In this document: in pieces, positions 55,518 through 64,000 of the stretch
How positions within the stretch are numbered: position 1 is the first letter of the stretch
Layout of the letters: each line of letters begins with the position of its first letter
From: Rhodohalobacter sp. 614A
Lineage (GTDB): Bacteria > Bacteroidota > Rhodothermia > Balneolales > Balneolaceae
Reading direction: 5' to 3'
Assembly: GCF_021462415.1 (NCBI RefSeq)
Contig: NZ_JAKEDS010000001.1
Span: 592,273 to 656,272, forward strand
Length of the DNA stretch: 64,000 bases
Made by a program: the position numbers and the translations under genes
Notes under the pieces: model-generated
Database searches by the model: none
What the model was told of the DNA's origin: nothing
What the model saw: the letters and a program-made list of their open reading frames with translations, nothing else

Positions 55518-55787
55518 TTAAAACGAAGTCTTCAATTCATTTTGTTTTGAAGAAATGAAGCGGACAAGCTCTTCTCTGCTTGCTGAGTTTTTTATCAGGG
55601 ATTCTCGTTTCATGGCTTCCGATCTGGTTTCAAATCCCTCTTTGTAAACCAGCTTCCAGGGGATACCGGATTTGGTGTATTTACTTCGTCCCTGATTGTG
55701 TCTTTTGAGCCGATCCTCAAGGTTTGAGGTTTGGCCCACGTAATAGCGATCCACCACGGCACTGTATAACATATAAATGTGAAACAT
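55518..55787 (-). CDS. GIY-YIG nuclease domain protein
   Basis: The ATG at 55787 (MFHIYMLYS) is the true start, with GGGAGG just upstream; the open frame starts four codons further up at TTG. The 89 residues hold a GIY-YIG domain (HIYMLYSAVVDRYYVGQTSN, RLKRHNQG, GIPWKLVYKEGFETRSEAMKRE). Small single-domain proteins of this type are common and unassigned; they may act in DNA repair or be inactive. It lies between the transporter and the tRNA gene. Confidence 0.9.
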   Translation of the reverse strand: MFHIYMLYSAVVDRYYVGQTSNLEDRLKRHNQGRSKYTKSGIPWKLVYKEGFETRSEAMKRESLIKNSASREELVRFISSKQNELKTSF

Positions 55788-55854
55788 ACCCTCCCTCAAA
55801 AAAAGAAAGGACAGCCCTGTTCAAGAACTGTCCCGTAGTTTTTTATTAAATGTG

Positions 55855-55929
55855 TGGGTGGTACAGGATTCGAACCTGTGACCCCCTGCTTGTAAGGCAG
55901 GTGCTCTAAACCAACTGAGCTAACCACCC
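55855..55929 (-). tRNA. tRNA-Val (UAC)
   Basis: On the minus strand GGGTGGT pairs with ACCACCC to give a 7-bp acceptor stem, GCTC starts the D stem, CCTGC/GCAGG forms the anticodon stem with loop CTTACAA (anticodon TAC) and GGTTCGAATC is the T arm. CCA is not encoded. Confidence 0.96.
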
Positions 55930-55947
55930 CAATAAATCAAACTTTAT

Positions 55948-56006
55948 ATTCAAAATGAGTGTTTTCAAAACAAGAAGTCTTGGAAACATTCAACTCATTT
56001 TTGAAT
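55948..56006. repeat. long imperfect inverted repeat upstream of tRNA-Val
   Basis: ATTCAAAATGAGT (55948-55960) and ACTCATTTTTGAAT (55993-56006) pair with one bulge around a loop of about 32 bases that contains further short complementarity. It lies between divergent tRNA-Val and fadI. Confidence 0.45.
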
Positions 56007-56086
56007 CAGACTTTAAATATAAGAACTATACTCATTCGATAAAACAGTTTATCCTCAATAAAATTTTCATTATTTATAAAGGTAGA

Positions 56087-56101
56087 GTTAACAGTGTTAA
56101 C
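56087..56101. promoter_or_regulatory. perfect 15-base palindrome upstream of fadI
   Basis: GTTAACA and TGTTAAC flank a central G, 34 bases before the fadI start. The position and perfect symmetry suggest an operator for a TetR- or FadR-like regulator of beta-oxidation. The regulator gene is not in the window. Confidence 0.5.
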
Positions 56102-56135
56102 CTGCGTCTATTCCATTTAATCAACCTAAAATGAG

Positions 56136-57437
56136 ATGAGTAAATCAACCAAGAAAAAAGAGGTCGTATTTATAGATGGCGGACGCACACCTTTTCTGCG
56201 CGCACAAACTGCTTTTAAGCGATTTTCTGCGTACGATTTGGGTCGACTGGCAATCGCCGGACTAATCAGCAAAACCAAACTTGATGGCAGCCACATCGGC
56301 CACATTTATTACGGGAATGTGATCCAGGATATCAACACAAGCAATGTAGCACGGGAATCTTCTATGGCCGCCGGTTTGCCTGATTCCATTCCGGCAACCA
56401 CTCTTTCGATGGCGTGTATCTCATCAAACGTAGCACTCACAACAGCTAAAAACTCTATCCTTCAGGGACAAATAGGCGCGGCTATTGTGGGTGGTGTGGA
56501 GATCATGAGTGACATTCCGATCCGTTTCAGAAAGAAATTCCGGCAAAAGCTGCTGGAGACTCAAAAGTATAAATCGCCAACGGATTGGCTCAGGTTTTTT
56601 AAAGGATTGAATCCTTCGGATTTGTTGCCTGAAATTCCATCTATCTCGGAATTTTCAACCGGAGAAACAATGGGACAAAGCTGCGATAAAATGGCTGCCA
56701 AATACGGTGTAAAGCGCGAAGAACAGGATGCCTATGCCTTGCGGTCTCATCAACTGGCCTTTAAAGCAACGGAAGAAGGATTTCTAAAAGATGAGATTTT
56801 ACCGGTTAGTGTTAATAATGCAGAAACCGTTGTGACTCAGGATAATGGAATACGGCCGGATTCTGACATGGAAAAACTCGGAAAACTGAACCCGGCCTTT
56901 ATCAAACCCCATGGAACTGTAACCGCCGGCAACTCCTCTTTTTTAACGGATGGAGCTTCGGCGGGCCTTGTGATGGACAAAGACTTTGCTTTAAAAAACG
57001 GTTACGAGCCCAAAGCTGTGGTGAGAAGCTATACGTATGTAGCCCAGCGCCCGGACGATGAATTGTTAATTGGGCCTGCTTTTGCAATTCCAAAGGTTTT
57101 GGATGAGATGAACCTGACCCTGGATGATATTGATGTTTTTGAATTTCACGAGGCATTTGCCGGACAGATGCTGACGGTTTTGAAAGCTCTGGATAGTGAA
57201 GAGTTTGCCAAACAACGGCTCAACCGGAAAGAGAAAACAGGCAATATACCGTATGATAAACTGAACCGATGGGGTGGATCGCTTTCGATTGGCCACCCTT
57301 TTGCAGCGACTGGAGTTCGCCTCGTTACAACTGCAGCAAACCGGTTAATTCATGAAAATGGACGATATGCAATGATTGCTGCCTGTGCTGCCGGCGGACA
57401 AGGACACGCCATGATTATTGAACGATTTGAGGAGTGA
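56136..57437 (+). CDS. fadI: acetyl-CoA acyltransferase (beta-ketothiolase)
   Basis: The 433-residue protein is a thiolase: Cys94 (LSMACISSN) takes the acyl group, His387 (SIGHPFAATG) and Cys417 (AACAAGGQGH) complete the active site. FHEAFAGQML is another hallmark. The residues and length fit FadI, the partner of the FadJ-type gene that follows. It cuts 3-ketoacyl-CoA to acetyl-CoA and a shortened acyl-CoA. A REP-like repeat follows its stop codon directly. Confidence 0.92.
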   Translation: MSKSTKKKEVVFIDGGRTPFLRAQTAFKRFSAYDLGRLAIAGLISKTKLDGSHIGHIYYGNVIQDINTSNVARESSMAAGLPDSIPATTLSMACISSNVALTTAKNSILQGQIGAAIVGGVEIMSDIPIRFRKKFRQKLLETQKYKSPTDWLRFFKGLNPSDLLPEIPSISEFSTGETMGQSCDKMAAKYGVKREEQDAYALRSHQLAFKATEEGFLKDEILPVSVNNAETVVTQDNGIRPDSDMEKLGKLNPAFIKPHGTVTAGNSSFLTDGASAGLVMDKDFALKNGYEPKAVVRSYTYVAQRPDDELLIGPAFAIPKVLDEMNLTLDDIDVFEFHEAFAGQMLTVLKALDSEEFAKQRLNRKEKTGNIPYDKLNRWGGSLSIGHPFAATGVRLVTTAANRLIHENGRYAMIAACAAGGQGHAMIIERFEE

Positions 57438-57473
57438 GATTGCCACAGTCGCTTTGCTCCTTCGCAATGACAG
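57438..57473. repeat. half copy of a REP/MITE-like repeat
   Basis: GATTGCCACAGTCGC followed by TTTGCTCCTTCGCAATGACAG matches the right part of the inverted repeat found at 60565-60655. It starts directly after the fadI stop. Confidence 0.6.
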
Positions 57474-57505
57474 GTTGGACGCCTTTTGCCTAAAAGATTG
57501 AAATC

Positions 57506-59641
57506 ATGAACAAGAAAAAAGACATCTTACAAGTTGAAACGGTCGGGAATGTAGCCATCATTACCCTGGATACACCCGGCGAGAAAGTCAACAAATTGAA
57601 TGAAAAGCTGATTGACGAATTTTCGGATTTTCTGGATAAACTTGAATCAGATAATTCTCTTGATGGCGCTCTTCTGATCAGTGAAAAGGAGAACAATTTT
57701 ATAGCCGGTGCCGACATTGAAATGTTCAAGACGAGAGAAACCGCTGAGGAGTTGTCGGAATTAAGCTGGCGTGGTCATGAAGTTCTCCTGCGTATTGAGA
57801 ATTTCCCAAAACCGATTGTTGTGGGAATTCACGGCTCATGCATGGGAGGCGGAACTGAACTCGCACTTGCCAGCCATTACCGGATCGTTTCTGATCACAA
57901 CTCCACCAAAATCGGTCTGCCGGAAGTAAATCTTGGCCTGCTACCCGGAATGGGAGGAACCCAGCGTTTGCCGAGACTTATTGGCATTCAGAAAGCATTA
58001 CCGTACCTGCTAACCGGTAAAAATATGTACAGCTATCAAGCGCGGAGAACCGGCTTTGCGGATGAAGTAGTTCATCAGTACGCAATAAAAGAAGCTGGAA
58101 TTCAAGCGGTTAGAAAATTGAAGAACGGCAAGGTCAGTCATCCTGATAAACGATCCGTTCTCGAAAAAACCTTAGAAAGCAATGCGCTTGGACGGAGCAT
58201 TATCTTTGACCAGGCACGAAAACGGACTCAAAGCGAAACAAAAGGCAATTATCCCGCACCGCCAAAAATTATCGACAGTGTTGAGTATGGATATAAAAAC
58301 GGATTTGAAAAAGGATTAAAAAACGAGTCGAAACTCTTTGGAGAACTGGCCGTTACTCCCGAATCGCGGGCACTGGTTCAGCTTTTCTTTGCGATGAATG
58401 ATTCAAAGAAAAATCCGTTGCAGAAGAAAAAAAGAGATATGAAGAGAGTTGGAGTCTTAGGCGCCGGATTGATGGGCAGCGGCATCACGGAGGTCAGCAT
58501 AGAAGACGGATTGCACGTTTGGCTGAAGGATCAGAAAATTGAGAATGCGATGAAAGGCGAGAATACCATTCGCCAAAATCTCGACAAAAAAGTAAGCAAA
58601 CATATCTTGTCGGGATTTGAAAGGGACGAAAAAATGAGCCTTGTTCATCCCACGGAAACCTACGATGCTTTTGACGATATCGATCTTGTTATCGAAGCTG
58701 TGTTTGAAAACCTGGATCTGAAAAAGAAAATCGTTAAGCAAGTGGAAGAAGTATGTGGTGAGGATGCCATTTTCGCATCGAATACTTCATCACTTCCCAT
58801 TTCTGAAATTGCCACAGAAGCCAAACGGCCGGAGAATATTGTTGGAATGCACTACTTTTCGCCCGTCCAAAAAATGCCGTTGTTGGAAATCATCAAAACG
58901 GATAAAACAGCCGACTGGGTGGTTGCCACCGCTTTTGATATTGGCTTGAGACAGGGAAAAAATGTGATTGTCGTCAACGATGGCCCCGGGTTTTATACAA
59001 CCCGAATTTTGGCTCCCTTTATCAATGAAGCATTGTTATTGCTCGAAGAAGGGGCAAAAATTGAAGACCTGGACAATGCCATGAAAGAATTTGGTTTCCC
59101 TGTCGGACCCGTTGCACTTCTGGATGAAGTGGGGATTGATGTTGGTGCTCATGTGGCCGATACACTCAGTAATAAGTTTGAAGAACGTGGTGCCAAAACC
59201 AGTAAAAAATCCAAACAGTTGGTGAACGATAATTACCTCGGCCGAAAAAACAAACGGGGTTTTTACAAGTACGAAGAGGGCTCGAAAAAGAAAAAAGAGG
59301 TAAATGAGGAAATTTACACATACTTCGGCGGGAAGAGTCGCAAATCAATCGACAGAAAAGAGATTCAGGATCGCCTTTCTTTAATGATGATCAATGAAGC
59401 CGTTTTATGCCTTCAGGAAAATATTCTCCAAAACCCTTCAGACGGTGACCTGGGAGCTATCCTCGGACTTGGATTTCCGCCATTCCTGGGAGGACCGTTT
59501 CGCTATATCGATAGAATTGGAGTTGAGACTTTTATCAATAAAATGGAATCCTACAGAACTGAGTTTGGAGATCGATTCAAACCGGCCGATGTTTTGACGG
59601 AGATGAAATCAAAAGGAATTCTTTTCCATCCTGAAGATTAA
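57506..59641 (+). CDS. fadJ: multifunctional enoyl-CoA hydratase / 3-hydroxyacyl-CoA dehydrogenase
   Basis: The 711-residue protein begins with a crotonase domain (about 1-290; [45 protein letters not shown]) and continues with a Rossmann dehydrogenase (NAD motif [12 protein letters not shown] near 315, [20 protein letters not shown]) and C-terminal helical domains ([23 protein letters not shown]). It performs hydration and oxidation in beta-oxidation and works with FadI. Spacing of 68 bases from fadI suggests one transcript, interrupted only by the repeat. Confidence 0.94.
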   Translation: MNKKKDILQVETVGNVAIITLDTPGEKVNKLNEKLIDEFSDFLDKLESDNSLDGALLISEKENNFIAGADIEMFKTRETAEELSELSWRGHEVLLRIENFPKPIVVGIHGSCMGGGTELALASHYRIVSDHNSTKIGLPEVNLGLLPGMGGTQRLPRLIGIQKALPYLLTGKNMYSYQARRTGFADEVVHQYAIKEAGIQAVRKLKNGKVSHPDKRSVLEKTLESNALGRSIIFDQARKRTQSETKGNYPAPPKIIDSVEYGYKNGFEKGLKNESKLFGELAVTPESRALVQLFFAMNDSKKNPLQKKKRDMKRVGVLGAGLMGSGITEVSIEDGLHVWLKDQKIENAMKGENTIRQNLDKKVSKHILSGFERDEKMSLVHPTETYDAFDDIDLVIEAVFENLDLKKKIVKQVEEVCGEDAIFASNTSSLPISEIATEAKRPENIVGMHYFSPVQKMPLLEIIKTDKTADWVVATAFDIGLRQGKNVIVVNDGPGFYTTRILAPFINEALLLLEEGAKIEDLDNAMKEFGFPVGPVALLDEVGIDVGAHVADTLSNKFEERGAKTSKKSKQLVNDNYLGRKNKRGFYKYEEGSKKKKEVNEEIYTYFGGKSRKSIDRKEIQDRLSLMMINEAVLCLQENILQNPSDGDLGAILGLGFPPFLGGPFRYIDRIGVETFINKMESYRTEFGDRFKPADVLTEMKSKGILFHPED

Positions 59642-59760
59642 AAGGAAATTTTTTCGATACTTCGCAAATTTACCTGAAGCCATCACATCACTTACCATTC
59701 ATATTCTTCTCATAGAGATTTCCTAAGTTTATAGAAAGGGAATGAAAAGAGGGAGGAAAA

Positions 59761-60525
59761 ATGAGGCTAAAAAATCAGATAGCAGTAATTACGGGAGGTG
59801 CCGGAGCTATTGGCCGGGCAACCGCAAAACGTTTTTTGAACGAAGGAGCAAAAGGAATCCTCTTGGTAGATCTGGATTCAAATAAACTAAAAAATGTCAT
59901 TAAATCCTTTGAATCTGACCGAATAAAATACTTCACCGCCGATGTTTCAAAAAGTGAAGATGTTGAAAAATACATCAGGAAAGCGATCCGCGAATTCGGT
60001 AAAATTGATATCCTTTTCCTGAATGCCGGAATTGAAGGAGTTGTACAACCGCTCACCGAATATCCTGAAGATGTGTATGACAAAGTGATGGCCGTAAATA
60101 CGAAAAGTGTTTGGCTGGGAATGAAATACGCATTTCCGCACATGATAAAAAATGGTGGCGGCAGCATTATTATCAGTTCATCCGTAGCCGGATTGCAGGG
60201 AACTCCACAGGTGATGGCATATGTAACCAGCAAACATGCCGTTATCGGATCCATGCGTGTGGCGGCTCTTGAGGGCGCGCCGCACAATATTCGGGTAAAT
60301 ACCATTCATCCATCGCCGGTGGATAATCGAATGATGAGATCTCTGGAAGAAGGTTTTGCCCCGGGAGCAGCCGAAGAAGCTAAAAAAGGATTTGAAAAAA
60401 CGATTCCGCTCGGACGGTATGCGTCAAATGATGAAATCGCAGACCTGGTTCTTTTCCTGGCTTCGGACGAGAGCCGATTTATCACCGGCGCTACCTATAC
60501 GATCGATGGCGGATTAACGGTTTAA
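59761..60525 (+). CDS. short-chain dehydrogenase/reductase
   Basis: The 254-residue protein is a classical SDR: NAD(P) motif VITGGAGAIGRAT, NAG motif LFLNAGIEG, catalytic Ser (ISSSVAGLQG) and YVTSK (Tyr and Lys). GGGSII and the C-terminal DGGLTV are also typical. The Asp in LVDLDS favours NAD. A strong ribosome binding site (GGAGG) precedes the start. Its place after fadJ hints at lipid metabolism, but the substrate is unknown. Confidence 0.9.
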   Translation: MRLKNQIAVITGGAGAIGRATAKRFLNEGAKGILLVDLDSNKLKNVIKSFESDRIKYFTADVSKSEDVEKYIRKAIREFGKIDILFLNAGIEGVVQPLTEYPEDVYDKVMAVNTKSVWLGMKYAFPHMIKNGGGSIIISSSVAGLQGTPQVMAYVTSKHAVIGSMRVAALEGAPHNIRVNTIHPSPVDNRMMRSLEEGFAPGAAEEAKKGFEKTIPLGRYASNDEIADLVLFLASDESRFITGATYTIDGGLTV

Positions 60526-60564
60526 ACAGCTTGCCAATGAGATTTAGATTTTCTACTTAAAAAG

Positions 60565-60654
60565 GTCATTGCGAGCGTAGCGCGGCAATCCCCAAATAAA
60601 ATAAGGCTATATCGAAAAAAGTTTGGAGATCGCTTCACTCCGGTCGCGATGACA
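60565..60654. repeat. REP/MITE-like inverted-repeat element
   Basis: GTCATTGCGAGCG at the left end and CGGTCGCGATGAC at the right end are imperfect inverted repeats about 90 bases apart, with GGCAATCC and GGAGATCGC inside. The same consensus (CATTGCGAGCG/CGCAATGAC) occurs dispersed in many bacterial genomes. It lies between convergent genes and may act as a terminator. Confidence 0.6.
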
Positions 60655-60691
60655 GTATGATGCTATGCTCGAGCATCTATTCCGCTTCCCG

Positions 60692-61015
60692 CTACTTCTC
60701 CGTTTCAAAACCGTAGTTTACCAAGCCGTCGTAACCGCCCACATTGTAGACATTTTCAAATCCCTGGATTTTCATTATTCTGGCGGCTTTACCGCTTCGG
60801 TTGCCCGACCGGCAATAAAGATAATAGGTCTTATCTCTGTCCAGTGATGCCAGTTGTTGTTGAAATTCGCCATTCAAATAATCATGCTGGAGGTCGGCTT
60901 CTTTCAAATGACCTTCGCTGTATTCTCCATGCGTGCGAACATCAATAATCACGCCCCGGTCTTTTTCCAATTTATTTTTGAATTCTTCCGGGCTGATATC
61001 AATTTCATGACTCAT
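60692..61015 (-). CDS. single-domain rhodanese
   Basis: The start is ATG at 61015 (MSHEIDISPEEF), 37 codons into the longer frame, since the rhodanese domain begins there. VIIDVRTHGEYSEGHLKEA and the active-site loop YCRSGNRSGKA with catalytic Cys68 show an active sulfurtransferase of 107 residues. It transfers sulfane sulfur to thiols or cyanide. It is encoded near two other sulfur-related genes (SulP and MBL-rhodanese). Confidence 0.9.
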   Translation of the reverse strand: MSHEIDISPEEFKNKLEKDRGVIIDVRTHGEYSEGHLKEADLQHDYLNGEFQQQLASLDRDKTYYLYCRSGNRSGKAARIMKIQGFENVYNVGGYDGLVNYGFETEK

Positions 61016-61180
61016 ATTTACTTCTTGTATCGTTCTGTTAATATGTTGTTTAATTTTGGTAATGAACATTGATAAAATAAGGTCTGTTAAACTTAAAACA
61101 TAGGATCTCTTAGATACTAAATACACATGGATTTGCGATCATAACCATCCATCTGACTATCTTTTTCTTCTGATCCTTTT

Positions 61181-62926
61181 TTAGCCGCCAATCACGTTGG
61201 TTTGAAGAGGATTAAATTTTCTCTTCTTTATTTTAACATCTTCTTTTTGATGATATTTGAGAGCATCATTCACATCAAAGAAGTAGGTATGTTCCCCCAT
61301 TAATTCAACCACTCCGCTTTTTTTAAGCTTATCTCTGACCGGCCCAATAGCACTTGCAATATAAAGTGAAACTCCATGTTCATTTAATTCCCGGATCAAT
61401 TCCGTGAGCATATGAACACCGGTCGAATCAATCGTATTGATAGCCGAAGCATCCAGAATAATCAGCTTCAGTCTATCGCCATGTTTTTCAATTTTCCGGT
61501 CGATCATTTCTTTAAAGTGATCAACATTGGCAAAATATATAGGCGCATCAAACCTGTAAATCATTACATCATCTGTAACCACAGCATCTCTGTAGCGATC
61601 AATGTTTCTGAATGTATTGGATTCTCCAAGCCGTCCAAGCTCCGCGCTGTGAGGTTTGGAACTGCTGTAAATTACAAGCGCCAATGAAATCAACACACCA
61701 AGACCGATGCCTTCCTCAATTCCCAAAGCAAGTGTAGCGACGAATGTAACCATCAGCATCACAAAATCTTTTCTGTCGGTTTTCCAGAGATGGATCATCT
61801 CCTTGTAATCAAACAGGCCAGCCACGGCAACCATAATAATTGCTGCCAAAACGGCGCTCGGCAAATAGTAAAAAAGTGGTGTTAAAAACAGTACTGTAAG
61901 AGCGATAATACCTGCACTGATCACCGCAGCCAGTGTTGTATTGGCACCGGATTGATCGTTCACCGCAGTTCGCGAAAATCCACCGGTTGTGGGAAACGAC
62001 TGAAAAAATGATCCGCCAATGTTGGCCATGCCCAGCCCAATGAGTTCCTGGTTGGCGTCCACTTTATAACCATGTTTTTTGGCGATTGCTTTTGCAACGG
62101 CAATGGATTCCATATAACTGACAAGAGAAATAACCAGAATAATCGGGATCAAAAGCCTCATATCACTGAAACTCACAAATCCTGCATCAAAAGAAGGAAG
62201 GCCTTTGGGAACCTCGCCTACAATTTTAACGCCTTCATCAGCCAGTCCCAGCCCGAATGTTACAAGTGTTCCGGCAGCCACGACAAAGAGTGCAGAAGGA
62301 AATGTTTTTTTCCACTTTCTGATAAAGATGATTGCAGCAATAGCCCCGATTCCGATTGCAGTTGTGATGGACTCTATCTCTGATATCTGCTGAGACAAAC
62401 CTGCAATTATTTCGTGAACATAGTTTGTCCGCGGCAGGTTTACTCCCAAAAGATTTTTGATTTGGCTGGCCCCGATAATAAGCGCCGCCGCCGAAGTAAA
62501 TCCGCTTAAAACAGGATGAGACAGGAAATTAACCAGGAATCCCATCCTGAAAAGCCCCATCAAAAATTGGACAATTCCTACACCTAAAGCAGTTAAAACT
62601 GCCAGTTGTATAAACCGATCGCTTCCAACTTCGGTAATTTCGCCAACGCCGGCTATAATCAGCAGAGAGACCATTGCCACCGGTCCAACCGCGAGCTGCC
62701 GCGATGTACCGAAAAGGGCGTAGATCAGAAGAGGTATTATGGATGCATACAAGCCATAAACCGGCGGCATTCCTGCCAGAAGCGCGTACGCCATTCCCTG
62801 CGGAATCAGCATAATTCCAACAGTAATCCCTGCATTGAGGTCGCCTTTAAAAATTTGGCTGTTATATCCCTGAAAGGTTCTTAAAACCGGGAATATCTTA
62901 CCGGCTTTTTTGATAAGTGTACTCAT
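61181..62926 (-). CDS. SulP family inorganic anion transporter
   Basis: The 581-residue protein has the SulP signature near the N-terminus (AGITVGIMLIPQGMAYALLA, PVYGLYASIIPLLIYA), about 12-14 membrane helices and a C-terminal STAS domain (about 440-560; DSTGVHMLTELIREL). It takes up sulfate, bicarbonate or another anion. The start lies nine bases after the 3' edge of a strong hairpin, with no Shine-Dalgarno sequence between. The hairpin may end the upstream gene's transcript or restrict translation. Confidence 0.9.
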   Translation of the reverse strand: MSTLIKKAGKIFPVLRTFQGYNSQIFKGDLNAGITVGIMLIPQGMAYALLAGMPPVYGLYASIIPLLIYALFGTSRQLAVGPVAMVSLLIIAGVGEITEVGSDRFIQLAVLTALGVGIVQFLMGLFRMGFLVNFLSHPVLSGFTSAAALIIGASQIKNLLGVNLPRTNYVHEIIAGLSQQISEIESITTAIGIGAIAAIIFIRKWKKTFPSALFVVAAGTLVTFGLGLADEGVKIVGEVPKGLPSFDAGFVSFSDMRLLIPIILVISLVSYMESIAVAKAIAKKHGYKVDANQELIGLGMANIGGSFFQSFPTTGGFSRTAVNDQSGANTTLAAVISAGIIALTVLFLTPLFYYLPSAVLAAIIMVAVAGLFDYKEMIHLWKTDRKDFVMLMVTFVATLALGIEEGIGLGVLISLALVIYSSSKPHSAELGRLGESNTFRNIDRYRDAVVTDDVMIYRFDAPIYFANVDHFKEMIDRKIEKHGDRLKLIILDASAINTIDSTGVHMLTELIRELNEHGVSLYIASAIGPVRDKLKKSGVVELMGEHTYFFDVNDALKYHQKEDVKIKKRKFNPLQTNVIGG

Positions 62927-62935
62927 AATAAATAA

Positions 62936-62963
62936 ACGGCCGATAGCTCAAACTATCGGCCGT
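62936..62963 (-). terminator. hairpin between MBL-rhodanese and SulP genes
   Basis: ACGGCCGATAG (62936-62946) and CTATCGGCCGT (62953-62963) form an 11-bp perfect stem with a 6-base loop. On the minus strand it follows the MBL-rhodanese stop by six bases and is followed by TTTATTTATT, then the SulP ATG. Confidence 0.7.
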
Positions 62964-62969
62964 TCCCCA

Positions 62970-64000
62970 TTAAGCCGGTTGATGGCGTTTGTAATTTTCG
63001 AAATCATCATCAATAAGAACCACATCATATCCATTTTTCATGAGCAGTGCAGAGGCAACCGCCGAGCGTGCTCCAGCCTGGCAATGAACATAGATTTTCT
63101 TATCCGACGGAACTTCATCCATTCTGGGGAGCAAACGGGTATGAGCGATATTCATAGCTCCTTCAACATGCCCTTCATTAAACTCGGTAGCTTTTCGGAC
63201 ATCGAGAACAACTGAATCGTCATCAACATCTTCAAGTGCTTCAAAAGTTTCTGTTTGGACGTTTTCGAGTGGGCCTATTTTTTGCTCGCCGTACATCTCT
63301 ACATCATGAGGGGTTACGTATCCTACAATTCTGTCGTACCCGATTCTGTAGAGGTCCCGGACGGCTTCATCCAACTGATGCTCTTCAACCACCAGGTAGA
63401 TATCTTCATCTTCTGTGATATATGAACCGGCCACCGTATTGAACTGCTTGTTCAGGGTAGAAAGAAGAGAACCCGGGATATGATTCAATGAAAAATCCTC
63501 GCGGCTTCTTGTATCCAGCAGAACAGCATCGTCTTGTTTGCTGACTTTCTCCAGCTCCTTCAACGTAAGCCGTTTTGGTTTTGGGAGACCGCCGGTAATT
63601 GCCGGGCCCATCTTGTTATCTCGCTTCATTCTGGCGAAATAGAGAGGCGGTTCCGGCTGACCTTCCAGAATAAATTTCACAAAGTTGTCTTCTGAAGTCG
63701 CGGATTTTAAGGAATTATTATATCGGAGCTCGTAACCGACAGTTGATTCCGGAATCGCTCCGAGCGCCTTTCCACATGCACTGCCCGCTCCATGACCAGG
63801 CCATATTTGCATATACTCGGGGACCGACTTGAACTCTTCTACAGATTTGTAAAGGGTGCGGGCCGACGGTTCCATAACATTTTTTTGTCCTGCTGCGGAT
63901 TCCAAAAGGTCCGGACGTCCGACATCTCCGACAAAGACAAAATCGCCCGTGGCAATGCCCATTGGCTCATCAGCGGCGGCTCCGTCTGTAATAAAATAAC
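62970..64000 (-). CDS. MBL-fold hydrolase with two rhodanese domains (5' end outside window)
   Basis: The frame stays open to the right edge, so the N-terminal part is missing; TDGAAADEPMGIATGD at the edge continues into VFVGDVGRPDLLE. The metallo-beta-lactamase part is that of persulfide-dioxygenase-like enzymes (WPGHGAGSACGKALG). Two rhodanese domains follow. The first has no Cys in its loop (YLVVEEHQL) and is probably inactive; the second has YVHCQAGARSA with its Cys. Such fusions handle glutathione persulfide or polysulfide oxidation. It ends at a hairpin before SulP. Confidence 0.88.
   Translation of the reverse strand, partial: YFITDGAAADEPMGIATGDFVFVGDVGRPDLLESAAGQKNVMEPSARTLYKSVEEFKSVPEYMQIWPGHGAGSACGKALGAIPESTVGYELRYNNSLKSATSEDNFVKFILEGQPEPPLYFARMKRDNKMGPAITGGLPKPKRLTLKELEKVSKQDDAVLLDTRSREDFSLNHIPGSLLSTLNKQFNTVAGSYITEDEDIYLVVEEHQLDEAVRDLYRIGYDRIVGYVTPHDVEMYGEQKIGPLENVQTETFEALEDVDDDSVVLDVRKATEFNEGHVEGAMNIAHTRLLPRMDEVPSDKKIYVHCQAGARSAVASALLMKNGYDVVLIDDDFENYKRHQPA

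Overview
The window is a chromosomal segment of a Gram-negative, moderately AT-rich bacterium. Outer-membrane TonB-dependent receptors with carboxypeptidase-regulatory N-terminal domains, periplasmic two-component propeller sensors, DUF349, DUF3822, FmdB-like and TIGR04282/TIGR04283 proteins point to the Bacteroidota/Rhodothermota/Balneolota group. A marine or halophilic Balneola-type organism is my best guess, from protein resemblance only.

Layout. 1-9.4 kb: a truncated TonB-dependent receptor, two arsenosugar-type glycosyltransferases, a small outer-membrane barrel, a DUF349 protein, an MscS channel, Dps and a STAS anti-anti-sigma factor. 9.8-32 kb: a signalling region with four very large or multidomain histidine kinases. 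They share nearly the same catalytic core but have different sensory parts: two beta-propeller/Y_Y_Y sensors, one Ser/Thr-kinase/AAA/GAF protein and one double-GAF protein. Three of the four are followed directly by an almost identical stand-alone receiver, and the run ends in a receiver-PP2C phosphatase. Within it lie MsrB, a SolA-like amine oxidase, an MpaB-type oxygenase and a SAM methyltransferase; the last two are packed against the giant kinase gene. 32-45 kb: mostly housekeeping genes (SixA-like phosphatase, MATE, MgtC, TPMT-like methyltransferase, DUF3822-rsmD-coaD, aspartate aminotransferase, FmdB-like, GbsR, YraN, PlsC, a GH13 enzyme resembling glucosylglycerol hydrolase). 45-54 kb: accessory and surface genes (an InlB-repeat lipoprotein, a second TonB-type receptor next to an OmpR-type two-component pair, a DUF4258/YgiT-like pair and a candidate structured RNA). 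54-64 kb: an FucP-type transporter, GIY-YIG, tRNA-Val, fatty-acid beta-oxidation (fadI, fadJ, SDR), then sulfur/anion genes (rhodanese, SulP, MBL-rhodanese cut by the right edge).

How the genes may work together. The kinase-receiver repeats look like several inputs feeding one phosphorelay or a shared pool of receivers. A receiver-PP2C output and a STAS protein in the same region suggest a partner-switching (RsbU/RsbV-like) output, although no anti-sigma kinase is visible here. The most unusual arrangement is the oxygenase-methyltransferase-trifunctional kinase-receiver operon, which puts two enzymes of families that often act on isoprenoid or lipid substrates under the same transcript as a sensor. 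These functional links are inferences from gene order; the domain assignments rest on motifs read directly in the sequence.
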